Shown piece after piece: positions 42,601 through 52,679 of a DNA stretch of 64,000 nucleotides. The notes beneath the pieces are model-generated. The model saw only the letters and a program-made list of their open reading frames with translations, ran no database searches and was not told the DNA's origin. A program made the position numbers and the translations under genes. The first letter of the stretch is position 1. Each line of letters starts with the position of its first letter. This stretch comes from an uncultured Rhizobiaceae group bacterium (GTDB taxonomy: Bacteria; Pseudomonadota; Alphaproteobacteria; Rhizobiales; Rhizobiaceae), in contig CALHBJ010000001.1 in assembly GCA_937930845.1 (NCBI GenBank), forward strand, positions 922,379 to 986,378, given 5' to 3'.

Positions 42601-44790
42601 GTGACAGCTGCGCCTCAAGCCATGCCCCCAAACGCCTCTGAACAGCGTGTCGATCAGCCAATGCCGCTTTTGGATGCGGTGGAGGCTGTTGCACAATTTC
42701 ACCAAAAACCATTTTCAAAAGCTGCGGCCCTGGCCAGCCTGCCGCTGGAAAACGGGCGACTGACATTGCCCCATGTGGAAGCCGCGTTTGAAAATCTGGG
42801 GCTGTCAGCCAGGGTTGTCGCCAAACAGCCGTCCCAAGTGCCGCTGATCGTCTGCCCTTTCATTGTGCTTTTCGAAGGCGGTGATGTGGGGCTTGTGACG
42901 GGACGGCGCGGCAGGAGCGGCAAGTTCATGCTGGAGATGCCCGGCCACAAGGGCGGTCGCCGCATCAGCGCCAAGCAACTGGATCAGGAAACACTTGATC
43001 ACGTTGTCTATGTGAGCCCGGCGGTCGACAGTTTCCTTGAAGACCCGGCAAAGGATTCGCGTTCCGGTGGCCATTGGCTATGGTCGACCGTGCGTCGATT
43101 TTGGGGTGCCTGGACGCAAATTGTGCTTGTGGCTCTGTTCGTCAACCTGTTGGCGTTGGCGTTGCCGCTTTTCGTGATGAACGTCTATGATCGGGTGATC
43201 CCGTATAATGCCATCCCCACACTTTGGGCATTGGCTACCGGGGTTGTGATTGCCCTTGGTTTCGATTTCGTGCTGCGCATGTTGCGGGCCACAATTATCG
43301 ACAACGCAGGTCGGCGCATCGACATGAAGGTTTCGGCTGACATTTACCGACAGGTACTTGATGCAAAAATGTCGGAGAGACCCGCCAGCGCGGGCGACAT
43401 TGCCAGCACGGTTCGCGAGTTTGAAAACGTGCGCGACTTTTTCACATCAGCCAGCTTAACATCCGTAATTGACCTGGTGTTTATCGGGCTGTTTCTCACC
43501 GTCTTGTGGCTTATCGTTGGCCCTCTTGTTCTGGTGCCGCTGGCAGCGGTGCCACTTGTACTCATGGTCACATTGCTGATCCAGATTCCCCTCAACTCAT
43601 CGGTCAAAAAAGGACTCACATCGAGCCATCATCGCCATTCCGTGCTTGTGGAATCCCTGATCGGCATCGAGACCGTCAAAAGCACCAGCTCGGAGGGGGC
43701 TTTCCAGAGACGATGGGAATCTGCCGTGGCTGATACGGTGCGCGCCACGTCGAAAACCCGGTTCTGGTCATCCCTGGCAATCTTCTTTTCCACCTTTGTG
43801 CAACAGGGTGTCAGCGTCATCATCATCGTTTGGGGTGTCTATCTGATCGCGGCCGGCGAAACTTCCGTCGGTGCCCTGATTGCGGCCAATATTTTGGCCG
43901 GGCGCGTATTGGCACCGCTGGGTGGTATCGCCATGACCCTGTCGCGCATGCAACAATCGATCACCGCCCTGTCGGGGCTGAACAAGATTATGGGCCTTTC
44001 CCGCGACCATGATGTCACTGTGGGGCGCGCGGAATCCATATTGCAGGGGCGGCTTGAATTCAGAGGCGCGAATTTCAATTACCCGGGCTCTGAGGCCAAC
44101 GCCCTGTACGATTTAACCACCCGCATCTCGCCTGGCGAACGGGTTGGGCTGGTGGGCAGGGTTGGCTCTGGCAAGTCGACAATCGGCAAATTGCTGTGCG
44201 GGCTTTATGAAGTCACCGACGGAGCCATTCTACTGGACGATATTGATATTCGTCACCGGCATGTTGCCGACTTGCGCAAAGCCGTTGGATATGTGGGCCA
44301 GGAGCCGGACCTTTTCTCGGGGTCGGTGCGCGAGAACATATGTTTTAATGGCCCGGTTGCGCCTGAATTGTTTGAAAAAGTGTGCTTCATTACTGGTATT
44401 TCGTCTTTCGTTCAGGCGCACCCATTGGGCTATGAAATGCCGGTTGGTGAACGCGGGCGCTACTTGTCCGGCGGCCAAAAACAAGCCCTTGCATTGGCGC
44501 GGACACTGGCCAATATGCCGAAAATTCTGTTCATGGACGAACCCACGGCTTCGATGGATTCCACGACCGAGACTACTCTGGTGAACAACCTCGTGCGCTT
44601 TAAAAGCGAGTTCAAAACGCTGATTGTCGCCACCCATCGCATGTCACTTCTGGAACTGGTGGATAGGATCATCGTGATTGATGGCGGTCGGATCATCGCC
44701 GATGGCCCCAAGAACGAAGTGATGAAACAGCTTGGACTAGATCGCAATTCCGCTTCCAGACAAGCGGGAGGGGCGACCCATGGCCAGTGA
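42601..44790 (+). CDS. Type I secretion ABC transporter (permease/ATPase)
   Basis: A 729-residue HlyB/LapB-type exporter. An N-terminal peptidase-C39-like domain (about 20-145) has no catalytic Cys/His and is therefore of the substrate-docking kind used for uncleaved RTX proteins. The transmembrane domain spans about 170-440. The ATPase has Walker A GRVGSGKSTIGK, signature YLSGGQKQALALAR, Walker B KILFMDEPTASMD and the H-loop VATHRMS. The start is GTG at 42601. The stop overlaps the HlyD gene start by 11 bp (44780-44790), so the two are coupled. Confidence 0.95.
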   Translation: MTAAPQAMPPNASEQRVDQPMPLLDAVEAVAQFHQKPFSKAAALASLPLENGRLTLPHVEAAFENLGLSARVVAKQPSQVPLIVCPFIVLFEGGDVGLVTGRRGRSGKFMLEMPGHKGGRRISAKQLDQETLDHVVYVSPAVDSFLEDPAKDSRSGGHWLWSTVRRFWGAWTQIVLVALFVNLLALALPLFVMNVYDRVIPYNAIPTLWALATGVVIALGFDFVLRMLRATIIDNAGRRIDMKVSADIYRQVLDAKMSERPASAGDIASTVREFENVRDFFTSASLTSVIDLVFIGLFLTVLWLIVGPLVLVPLAAVPLVLMVTLLIQIPLNSSVKKGLTSSHHRHSVLVESLIGIETVKSTSSEGAFQRRWESAVADTVRATSKTRFWSSLAIFFSTFVQQGVSVIIIVWGVYLIAAGETSVGALIAANILAGRVLAPLGGIAMTLSRMQQSITALSGLNKIMGLSRDHDVTVGRAESILQGRLEFRGANFNYPGSEANALYDLTTRISPGERVGLVGRVGSGKSTIGKLLCGLYEVTDGAILLDDIDIRHRHVADLRKAVGYVGQEPDLFSGSVRENICFNGPVAPELFEKVCFITGISSFVQAHPLGYEMPVGERGRYLSGGQKQALALARTLANMPKILFMDEPTASMDSTTETTLVNNLVRFKSEFKTLIVATHRMSLLELVDRIIVIDGGRIIADGPKNEVMKQLGLDRNSASRQAGGATHGQ

Positions 44791-46102
44791 AGAGCTTGAG
44801 TTTGCCAATGATCCGGCGGGGGCCATTCAATCTTCTGGCTCGGGTACGGGCTGGCGTGTCTTAATCCTGATCGGCCTGACGATATTCAGCGCCATCGCCT
44901 GGGCTGGGTGGGCTAATGTGGAACAGGTCACTTCCGGTCAGGGGCGGGTCATTCCCTCCAGCCAGGTCCAGACAGTGGAAAGCCTCGAACCCGGTCTTGT
45001 GGCCAAAATTCTGGTGCGCGAGGGCGACCGCGTTGAACTGGGACAGGAATTGCTGCGGATTGATGATACCGGCGCTTCTTCGAGGCTGGGAGAACTCAAT
45101 CGACGCAAGGATGCACTGACCGCTGAGCAGGCCAGATTGCGGGCCGAACTGGCGGATGCCGATGCCTTTGCAATTCCTGCCACGGCATCACAGGAAAACC
45201 TGGCATTCTACACGGACCAGCAGGCGGTTTTTCGCTCGACCCGGCAAAAGCTCAACGAACAAGCCAGTGTGCGGCGCTCGCAGCTTGCCCAAAAAGAACA
45301 AAGCCTGGCTGAAGCCATTGCCAACACGGCCAAGACATCTGGATTGCTGGCATTGGCTAATAAGGAACTTGCCCTCATCAAACGGCTGTTTCGGCGCAAG
45401 GCGGTGCCGGAAATTGATTTCATCCGCGTGCAGCGTGAATCGATCCGCCTGGCCGGCGATCTGAAAATATTTGAAGCCACCCGCAGCAGGCTAGAAGCCG
45501 AGGTGGCGGAAGCCCGTGCCATGGTGAGTTCGGAAATGATTGCATTCAAGGCGGAGGCCACCTCACGCCTGTCCATCGTCAATGCCGATCTGGCCATCGT
45601 GGAACAAACCTTGCGGGCAGCTACAGATACCGTGAAGCGAGCGGTTTTGCGTTCTCCCGTCAAGGGAGTTGTAAATAAGGTAAACGTGGCGGCGATCAAT
45701 GAAGTGGTGCGCGCAGGCGACGCAATTGTTGAAATTGTACCGCTGGACGACAGATTACTTATAGAAACTCAGATCAGGCCAGAAGATATTGCTTTCATCC
45801 GGGCCGGGCTGCCCGCCACTATTCGCATTTCTGCCTTTGATTATACCCGATATGGCACGCTGACGGGAACGGTTCAAAGAATTGGTGCAGACACGATAAC
45901 TAACGAGAATCGTGAGACTTTTTATCAGGTTGTCGTCAGCACGGACGTGGAACAACAGCAAGATGGCGGTGCCGCGCCCCTTGATATTATTCCCGGAATG
46001 GTCGCCACCGTTGATATTGCAACTGGCAAGCGTTCCGTTCTGGAATACTTGATGAAGCCCATACTTGTGGCAAAGGATCGTGCATTACGTGACCCTAGGT
46101 AA
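44780..46102 (+). CDS. Type I secretion membrane-fusion protein (HlyD family)
   Basis: A 440-residue periplasmic adaptor. It has one transmembrane helix (about residues 26-45), a lipoyl/barrel-sandwich half (GRVIPSSQVQTVESLEPGLVAKILVREGDRV, seen as VIPSSQVQTVESLEPGLV), a long coiled coil (about 95-270), the second lipoyl half and a beta-barrel domain (SPVKGVVNKVNVAA, then LLIETQIRPEDIAFIRAGLPATIRI). It links the ABC transporter to TolC. Its stop overlaps a small hairpin, and the adhesin gene follows after 133 bp. Confidence 0.94.
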   Translation: MASEELEFANDPAGAIQSSGSGTGWRVLILIGLTIFSAIAWAGWANVEQVTSGQGRVIPSSQVQTVESLEPGLVAKILVREGDRVELGQELLRIDDTGASSRLGELNRRKDALTAEQARLRAELADADAFAIPATASQENLAFYTDQQAVFRSTRQKLNEQASVRRSQLAQKEQSLAEAIANTAKTSGLLALANKELALIKRLFRRKAVPEIDFIRVQRESIRLAGDLKIFEATRSRLEAEVAEARAMVSSEMIAFKAEATSRLSIVNADLAIVEQTLRAATDTVKRAVLRSPVKGVVNKVNVAAINEVVRAGDAIVEIVPLDDRLLIETQIRPEDIAFIRAGLPATIRISAFDYTRYGTLTGTVQRIGADTITNENRETFYQVVVSTDVEQQQDGGAAPLDIIPGMVATVDIATGKRSVLEYLMKPILVAKDRALRDPR

Positions 46103-46116
46103 GGTATAACCTGGGT
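46092..46116 (+). terminator. Weak hairpin between HlyD and adhesin genes
   Basis: ACCCTAGGT (46092-46100) can pair with ACCTGGGT (46109-46116) leaving one bulged T and an 8-base loop. It is followed by an AT-rich stretch without a clean T-run. It could lower read-through from the transporter genes into the adhesin gene. Confidence 0.25.
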
Positions 46117-46235
46117 AATTTGTAATATGTCTTTGTGATTGCTGGACAATTACTCAAAATCGCAATAGTTTGGTAGGAGATTCAGACGGGGCAGACTGAG
46201 TTCACATACATCTCAAGCAAGAGAAGCCCTGAGCC

Positions 46236-49200
46236 ATGCGTACCATCGGCGATTCAACATCTGATACATCCGCGCTGTCGGTTACCTCGGAGCCCGAAAC
46301 AATTCGGGTCATCGAGAACACGACCGATGGCCGCGCCATCGTCGTTGATGATCCTGCGGTTTTGTTTCTGGGTGACTATAGCCGCCAGGGCAATGACCTT
46401 TTGATCGAGCATGAGGGTGAAAGCCATCTGATTGCCGATTATTTTGGGTCTGCCACACCGGCAAATCTCGCAGCCCCAAATGGTGCCTTTTTGGAAGCTG
46501 ATCTGGTGAGCACGCTCGCCGGAGACCCGTTCGGCGGGCAATATGCCCAGGCTGGCGGCGGCAATGCAGCTCAGATCGGCAAGGTCATCAAGCTTGAAGG
46601 TGCGGCCACCAGCACATCAGCCGATGGCACAAAAACCCCGCTGGCGATTGATACGCCGGTCTATCAAGGTGATGTGATCGAAACAGGTGCCGGTTCCAAA
46701 CTTGGTATTTCCTTCGTCGACAAAACCGTGTTCTCCATGTCGGCCGATGCCCGCATGGTGCTCGATGAATTGATCTTCGACCCGGCAAATGTCGGCAACA
46801 GTTCGATGAATTTCAACCTCGTGCAGGGTGCCTTCGTATTTGTCACCGGCGACATTGCGCCAACCGGCAATATGAAGATCGACACCCCCGTGGCGACCAT
46901 GGGTATTCGGGGCACCACGCCCCGCGTTGTTATCAATACCGACCTTGGCGTTTCGGAATTCACCATTCTGCCCGACCCGGATACCGGCAAGATCGGCAGC
47001 TATGTGATCATCAATAAGGAAACCGGAGCCATTTTAGGCACTGTGCGTTCCACGGCGGATAAGTGGGTGGTGACCTCCCTGTCCAATGAGGCGGTCAAAA
47101 TCAACAAGACCGGGCTCGACCTGCTGGAAGACCAGGTTGCGCTGGATGAAATTCAAGACGTGTTCAGCAGGTCGCTGGGCGACCGGGCTGAAATCGATGG
47201 GGCCAATTCATTTCAGCGCATTGGCTTTGATGCCACTGCCAGCGACGATGGCGACGGCCCCGAAGATGGTGGCGCAGGCGATGATCCCAATGGCGATGGT
47301 GGTGTCCTGGCCGATGGTTCCAACAATGATGATCCGCCGGTCGCCTCCGACGATGAGTTCGCCACAGACGACAACACAACAATCTCCACGGGCCTGAACG
47401 TTGTTGTGAATGACAACAATAATGGTGTCGACATTGACCCTGAAGGCTTTCCGATCAATGTCAGCCAGATCAATGGTCAGGATCTTGTTTTTGTCGGGTC
47501 TGTTGCGTCAGTGCCGCTGCCTTCGGGTGCCATATTGCTGATCGAATCCGATGGGGACATTACCTATTCTCCCAATGGCGCTTATGATTTCCTTGGTCTC
47601 AATGATGTGGATCAGGATATTTTTGAATACACGATCGTTGATGATGGCGGACAGACCGATATTGGCACGATCACCGTCACGCTGACCGGCCGTAACGAGC
47701 AACCTGTTGTCACAAATGTGGACATTTCCGGCTTTTCGGATTCCTTTACGGAAAACGCCGATACCGGCAATAACACCAATATCCGCATGGCGTTTGGTGA
47801 GGTGGAATTTGCCGACACCGATGCGTCTGACACCCACACACCGTCGGCTGGCGCGCCTGATGTGGTGTGGACACAAGGCAGCGGTGCCGAGGTTGATCTG
47901 GGGCCGATCGGTTCCATCGCATTGACGCTCACCGAAACATCCGCTGACCCGGCTCCGGTTTTGACTTTCAACCCCGGCCCGCCTCCCGTTCTGACCTCGC
48001 GCCCTGCGCCCGTTGAAGGCGATGTGGCGTGGCAATATTCAGTCGCGGAAGCCGATATTGACTTCCTCGCATTGGGAGAAACGCTGACCCTCATCTACCC
48101 GATCACGATCACGGATGACAGCGGTGTGGGCGGCGGCAATTCAGGCGATGAACCGGATTCCGTTACGCAAAATGTGGTCATCACCATCACGGGCACCAAT
48201 GACGCGCCGCAGATCGGTGTGTTGACGGATGTGGACCACACGTTCACGGATGGCTCGGCTTTGTTGTCGACATCGGGATCGTTCGGCGTGATTGATGTGG
48301 ATGTGACCGATGTGGTTTCAATCACAGACGTGAGCGTTGTTACCGCTGGTCAAGACACGGATGCTCAAGGGGCCGATTTGTCCAATGCCGAATTGCTCGA
48401 TCTCTTCGTGCCCCGCAGTGGTGTTGAGGTAATCAATGGCGAGACCACCGGCACGGTGTCGTGGGACTTTAACGCGGCTGCCAATACATTCGATTATCTG
48501 GCTTTGGGCGAGACGCTCACTCTCACCTACACGATCACACTTACCGACGATAATGGTGCGAACAGTCTTTCCGAGACACAAGACGTTGTCATCACCATTG
48601 AGGGCACCAACCAGGAACCCATCATCACCGTCAACAACCCTGACGATGTGGCAGAGACATTTGTTGACGGTTCAGCCCTTTTGAGCACAGACGGTTCCTT
48701 CATCGTATCAGACGTGGATACGACCGACATTATCACCATTGCCGGTATTACTGTGCTGACAGATGGCCAGGATGTTGATGCTCAAAATGCGCACCTTTCC
48801 ACCGCTGGATTGCTCGATTTGTTCTCGCCCCGCTCAGGCGTGGAAATTCCCAATAACGACAATGAAGGCGTTGTTGAATGGACGTTTAACGCTGATGCGC
48901 AAACATTTGACTATCTCGCATTGGGCGAAACGCTGACGGTTACATATCGGGTGGAAACACTCACCGATGACAATGGTCCAGACAGTCTTACGGCAATTCA
49001 GGATATTGTCATCACCATCGAAGGCACCAATCAGCAGCCTCAGATCACCGTTAATAATCCCGCCGATGTGGCGGAGACCTTCACCGATGGTTCGGTCCTG
49101 CTGGCCACCAATGGCTCGTTCGATGTTTCCGATGTGGATACGACCGATGTGGTCACCATTTCCGGGGTTACCGTGGCCACTGTCGGGCAGGATAGTGATG

Positions 49201-51230
49201 CCCAGGGCGCAGCTCTGGATGATACCGCCCTGCTGGCCCTGTTCACGCCCAAGACCGGTGTGGAAGTCACGGGCACTGACAATGCGGGCACCGTCACATG
49301 GGACTTCACTGCCGCTGCCCAGACCTTCGATTATCTGGCTTTGGGCGAGACACTCACCCTCACCTATACCGTCACGCTGACCGATGATAATGGCGCCAGC
49401 AGCCTGACCAATACCCAGGACGTGACCATCACCATCGAGGGCACCAATCAGCAGCCGGTGATTTCTCTTGTGGGAACGGATTCTGCCACATCTGCATTGA
49501 CCGAGGGCATTGCTCCTTTGACAGATTCGGGCACCATCAGCGTGAGCGATGCGGACACGACCGATACCGTATCCGTGGCGCTGGATGGTGTGACCGTTGG
49601 CGGCACTGGCGCCGGGGTGAACCCGCTGACCACTGCGGCTCTGGAGGGTTTTTTCAGTGTGGGGCCCGTACCGGTTGTCGGCACAGCGGGAAATGAGGGT
49701 GATATTGCCTGGAGTTTTGACAGCGGGTCGGAAATCTTCGACTTCCTGGCGAAAGATGAAACGCTGGAGCTGACTTACAAAGTGGATGTCAGCGACGGCA
49801 ATGGCGGGACAGCGACCACCGATGTGGTTGTCACAATCACCGGTACGAATGATGCACCGACCGGACTGACACCAGCCTTTAATTATACGCTGACAGAAGA
49901 CACCGGCATCGTCTCAGGAAACCTGGGCGTCTCCGTCGCATTTAGCGGTGCAGACGCGCCGCAGGACGTTGATGCATCAGACATTTTGTCAGGCAATGTT
50001 TCCTACAACAATGATGCAACATGGAGTGGCGGCACATTGTCGGCTGCTCAAATTGCGGCATTGACCGCCCAGATTTCGGTCGTGAGTGCCAATCAGTGGG
50101 ACTATAAAGTTGCCAATGCCGATGTGCAGTTTTTGAAAGCCGGTGAGACCATCACACTGTCCTTCGGCTTTAATGCCACTGACGACAGCGGCGCTGCCAA
50201 CAATTCCACGCAAACCCAAACGGTAACGATTACGATTCAAGGTACGGGCGAAACGCCGGTGATCAGCAGTTCGACCTCTGCGTTCACCTATGTGGAAGGG
50301 GATGGTGCCCGCGCTATCGATTCAACGATTTCGTTGAGCGATGTGGACAGCACAACTCTGACCGGTGCCACGGTGACAATCGGCACCGGTTTCCAGGCGG
50401 GTACTGATACGCTTGAATTTGTCAACCAAAACGGCATATCCGGCATACTCATCAATAATGTTCTCACACTGTCGGGTACGGCAAACGTGGCTGACTATGA
50501 AGCTGCGCTGCAGTCCGTTGCTTTCCAGGTTGAACCTGGTGCGCTGACGCCGCTGAATGCAACCCGCGAATTCTCATTTAGTGTCACTGACGATGCCGGA
50601 TTGGGCAGCAATGTCACGACTGTGACTGCTGCCGTATCGAACGCCAACATCATCAACGGAACTCCTGGCAATGATCAGGGAACCGCGTCTCTATATGGCA
50701 CGGGCGCAAATGACCGCATCAGGGGATTTGCAGGTAATGATGAGATTGAAGGGCAAGGGGGCAACGACATCATCGATGGCGGCACAGGGTCAGACATCAT
50801 CGGCGGCGGTGCCGGTGATGACATTATCTTCACCGATGGCGATTTCAATGACATAGCGGGTGGGCCAGGCAATGACTATCTGCTCGCCGTCGGCAATTTC
50901 AACAATTTGGAGGGCGGATCAGGAAATGATGAATTCCAGATCCTTGCCGGTTCGCTTGGCACCACAATTGCTGACTACACCGAGGGCGAAGATGTCATCA
51001 ATCTGGAAACTCTGCTTGGACCCTCTTCCGGGTTCGATCCCAATGATCCAACGAGCACAATTTCCGTGGAGTCCGACGGTTTGAATCCTGCCACTTTAGC
51101 GGTGGATGGACAGAATCTCGCAATGTTGGAATCCGTATCCCCCGGGGAATTTATCAGCATTATCTATGATTCCAGCCAGGCTGCTATCCAGGTAGAAGTT
51201 CAATTCGGCTCCGGTGGCGGGCCCTCATGA
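46236..51230 (+). CDS. Giant type I-secreted adhesin: FecR domain, VCBS repeats, RTX tail
   Basis: A 1664-residue acidic surface protein with no Sec signal. Residues 111-230 form a FecR-like domain (KLGISFVDKTVFSMSADARM, MKIDTPVATMGIRGTTPRV). An Asp/Gly-rich linker spans about 330-385. From about 390 a cadherin-like module leads into five VCBS-type repeats with a shared frame (FDYLALGETLTLTYTVTLTD, then VTITIEGTNQQP). The C-terminus (about 1485-1575) has calcium-binding RTX nonapeptides such as GNDIIDGGT, GSDIIGGGA and GDDIIFTDG, then an uncharged secretion tail. It is the expected substrate of the TolC-HlyB-HlyD genes upstream. The last 4 bases overlap the next gene. Confidence 0.92.
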   Translation: MRTIGDSTSDTSALSVTSEPETIRVIENTTDGRAIVVDDPAVLFLGDYSRQGNDLLIEHEGESHLIADYFGSATPANLAAPNGAFLEADLVSTLAGDPFGGQYAQAGGGNAAQIGKVIKLEGAATSTSADGTKTPLAIDTPVYQGDVIETGAGSKLGISFVDKTVFSMSADARMVLDELIFDPANVGNSSMNFNLVQGAFVFVTGDIAPTGNMKIDTPVATMGIRGTTPRVVINTDLGVSEFTILPDPDTGKIGSYVIINKETGAILGTVRSTADKWVVTSLSNEAVKINKTGLDLLEDQVALDEIQDVFSRSLGDRAEIDGANSFQRIGFDATASDDGDGPEDGGAGDDPNGDGGVLADGSNNDDPPVASDDEFATDDNTTISTGLNVVVNDNNNGVDIDPEGFPINVSQINGQDLVFVGSVASVPLPSGAILLIESDGDITYSPNGAYDFLGLNDVDQDIFEYTIVDDGGQTDIGTITVTLTGRNEQPVVTNVDISGFSDSFTENADTGNNTNIRMAFGEVEFADTDASDTHTPSAGAPDVVWTQGSGAEVDLGPIGSIALTLTETSADPAPVLTFNPGPPPVLTSRPAPVEGDVAWQYSVAEADIDFLALGETLTLIYPITITDDSGVGGGNSGDEPDSVTQNVVITITGTNDAPQIGVLTDVDHTFTDGSALLSTSGSFGVIDVDVTDVVSITDVSVVTAGQDTDAQGADLSNAELLDLFVPRSGVEVINGETTGTVSWDFNAAANTFDYLALGETLTLTYTITLTDDNGANSLSETQDVVITIEGTNQEPIITVNNPDDVAETFVDGSALLSTDGSFIVSDVDTTDIITIAGITVLTDGQDVDAQNAHLSTAGLLDLFSPRSGVEIPNNDNEGVVEWTFNADAQTFDYLALGETLTVTYRVETLTDDNGPDSLTAIQDIVITIEGTNQQPQITVNNPADVAETFTDGSVLLATNGSFDVSDVDTTDVVTISGVTVATVGQDSDAQGAALDDTALLALFTPKTGVEVTGTDNAGTVTWDFTAAAQTFDYLALGETLTLTYTVTLTDDNGASSLTNTQDVTITIEGTNQQPVISLVGTDSATSALTEGIAPLTDSGTISVSDADTTDTVSVALDGVTVGGTGAGVNPLTTAALEGFFSVGPVPVVGTAGNEGDIAWSFDSGSEIFDFLAKDETLELTYKVDVSDGNGGTATTDVVVTITGTNDAPTGLTPAFNYTLTEDTGIVSGNLGVSVAFSGADAPQDVDASDILSGNVSYNNDATWSGGTLSAAQIAALTAQISVVSANQWDYKVANADVQFLKAGETITLSFGFNATDDSGAANNSTQTQTVTITIQGTGETPVISSSTSAFTYVEGDGARAIDSTISLSDVDSTTLTGATVTIGTGFQAGTDTLEFVNQNGISGILINNVLTLSGTANVADYEAALQSVAFQVEPGALTPLNATREFSFSVTDDAGLGSNVTTVTAAVSNANIINGTPGNDQGTASLYGTGANDRIRGFAGNDEIEGQGGNDIIDGGTGSDIIGGGAGDDIIFTDGDFNDIAGGPGNDYLLAVGNFNNLEGGSGNDEFQILAGSLGTTIADYTEGEDVINLETLLGPSSGFDPNDPTSTISVESDGLNPATLAVDGQNLAMLESVSPGEFISIIYDSSQAAIQVEVQFGSGGGPS
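48195..49850 (+). repeat. Tandem VCBS-repeat modules within the adhesin gene
   Basis: Four full units of about 400-420 bp start at 48195, 48606, 49026 and 49443, each opening with codons for TN(D/Q)(A/E/Q)P, with a fifth beginning at 49845. Units 2 and 3 are closest (PIITVNNPDDVAETFVDGSA against PQITVNNPADVAETFTDGSV). They are protein-domain repeats, prone to unequal crossing-over. Confidence 0.85.
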
Positions 51231-52585
51231 TTTTTGCAGCTTTTGCCAGGAAAACAGGCCAGTTCATTTTCGCCCTGGTGATGATGTTGACCGTTTTGGG
51301 GCCTGGGCAGGCCGCTAATAACGAGGCGGTTGGCGCGGCACTGGCCAAACTTATGGCCGAAGGTGCCAAGGTCGATACGGGATCCGCAACGGCAAACTCC
51401 AGCTACAATGACATTCGCGCTTTTTATGCCACGCGCAGTTTCAAGCCAGTATGGAGCCGCGATTCCGGCCCCAAGGGCAAGGCAAAAGCGCTGCTGGGCG
51501 AAATCAAAACTTCCATCGTCCACGGTCTTTCGCCCAAGCTTTATAGTGTCGACGAAATGGACACACTGATGGCCAGCAAAGAGCCGGCCAAACTGGCGCG
51601 TCTTGATTTGCTGATGACTGGTGCGCTTGTGGATTTTACCCATGACCTGATCAATGGCCGAATGACCAATTTGACGACTTATCCCGGCAATCAGATTGCG
51701 CCGATCCTTCTTGATCCAGCGAAACTGGTTGAAGATGCCGCCGCTGCAGGCAATTTGCGGCAAATGCTTGGTAAACTGGTTGGCAAAGACCGGCGCTATC
51801 TGCGTCTGATTTCCAAAAAGCTGGAATTACAACGTATTATACAATCTGGTCGTTGGCCCAAACCCAATGGCAGGCCCAACGCCGCTGAAGCGCGGCAAAT
51901 GCTGGCGCTGATGGGTGACCTGCCGGTGCAGCATATGAATTCCAGTAAAGGGTTTGATGCCGAACTGACGAAAGCAGTGAAGTCGTTTCAGTCTCGCAAC
52001 GGACTGGAGACGGACGGGAAACTGGGGCCAAAAACACGTGCGGCCATGCTGACCCCTTTGGAAGAACAGGCGCGCAAGATCGACATCAATCTTGAGCGCC
52101 GACGTTGGCAGAACCGCAGCACAAACGGCACCATGATTTATCTGAATCTGGTGGATCAGACATTGAAGATGCTGGTCGACGACAAAACCAAGGGCGAGGC
52201 CAAAATCCAGCCGGATGCCTCTCTTGAGAAGTTGCCGGCATTTTATGGCGAGGTCATATCGTTTAAGAAAATGGCTGGTGACAACGGAACAGCCCTTCAA
52301 CTGAATTTTCAATACAAGTCCAACGGGTCATCGCAAATGACCAGCGGAGAATTGGTTATTGAGGATCAGGGTGGCTCTTATTCAGGTTCCTTGGGCAATG
52401 TGATGAGTAAGGGTGATCTGGATAAATTACGCCTGGCCAATCGCGATGCGGTGCTCATGCTTAACGAACCCATTGCGCTTTATGTCACCTATCTCACATC
52501 CTGGGCCACCCGCGACGGCACAGTGCATTTTCGCCCCGATGTCTATGGCCGCGATTCCAAGCTGAAAGCCGCTCTGGGCCTTTAA
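51227..52585 (+). CDS. L,D-transpeptidase (YcbB)-like protein lacking the catalytic domain
   Basis: A 452-residue exported protein with a signal peptide (about 1-29). It shows the YcbB/LdtD plan: an N-terminal scaffold domain (YNDIRAFYATRSFKPVWS, HGLSPKLYSVDEM), a peptidoglycan-binding helical domain (about 235-277: LTKAVKSFQSRNGLETDGKLGPKT), the IDINLERRRWQNRS linker with MIYLNLVDQTLKML, and the family's C-terminal end (PIALYVTYLTSWATRDGTVHFRPDVYGRD, here in two parts, PIALYVTYLTSWAT and GTVHFRPDVYGRD). The YkuD catalytic core, with its His and SHGC-type Cys motif, is replaced by about 80 residues of other sequence. It is therefore probably a wall-binding non-enzyme. The ATG overlaps the adhesin stop (ATGA), tying it to adhesin production. 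Confidence 0.75.
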   Translation: MIFAAFARKTGQFIFALVMMLTVLGPGQAANNEAVGAALAKLMAEGAKVDTGSATANSSYNDIRAFYATRSFKPVWSRDSGPKGKAKALLGEIKTSIVHGLSPKLYSVDEMDTLMASKEPAKLARLDLLMTGALVDFTHDLINGRMTNLTTYPGNQIAPILLDPAKLVEDAAAAGNLRQMLGKLVGKDRRYLRLISKKLELQRIIQSGRWPKPNGRPNAAEARQMLALMGDLPVQHMNSSKGFDAELTKAVKSFQSRNGLETDGKLGPKTRAAMLTPLEEQARKIDINLERRRWQNRSTNGTMIYLNLVDQTLKMLVDDKTKGEAKIQPDASLEKLPAFYGEVISFKKMAGDNGTALQLNFQYKSNGSSQMTSGELVIEDQGGSYSGSLGNVMSKGDLDKLRLANRDAVLMLNEPIALYVTYLTSWATRDGTVHFRPDVYGRDSKLKAALGL

Positions 52586-52679
52586 CCAAGGCCGGCGGAC
52601 ATTTTGCCAATTCCTGAAAATCTTCGACTTCCGAATTTGTGTGGGAAGGCTATGGTTTACCCTTACACAGGTTGAACAC

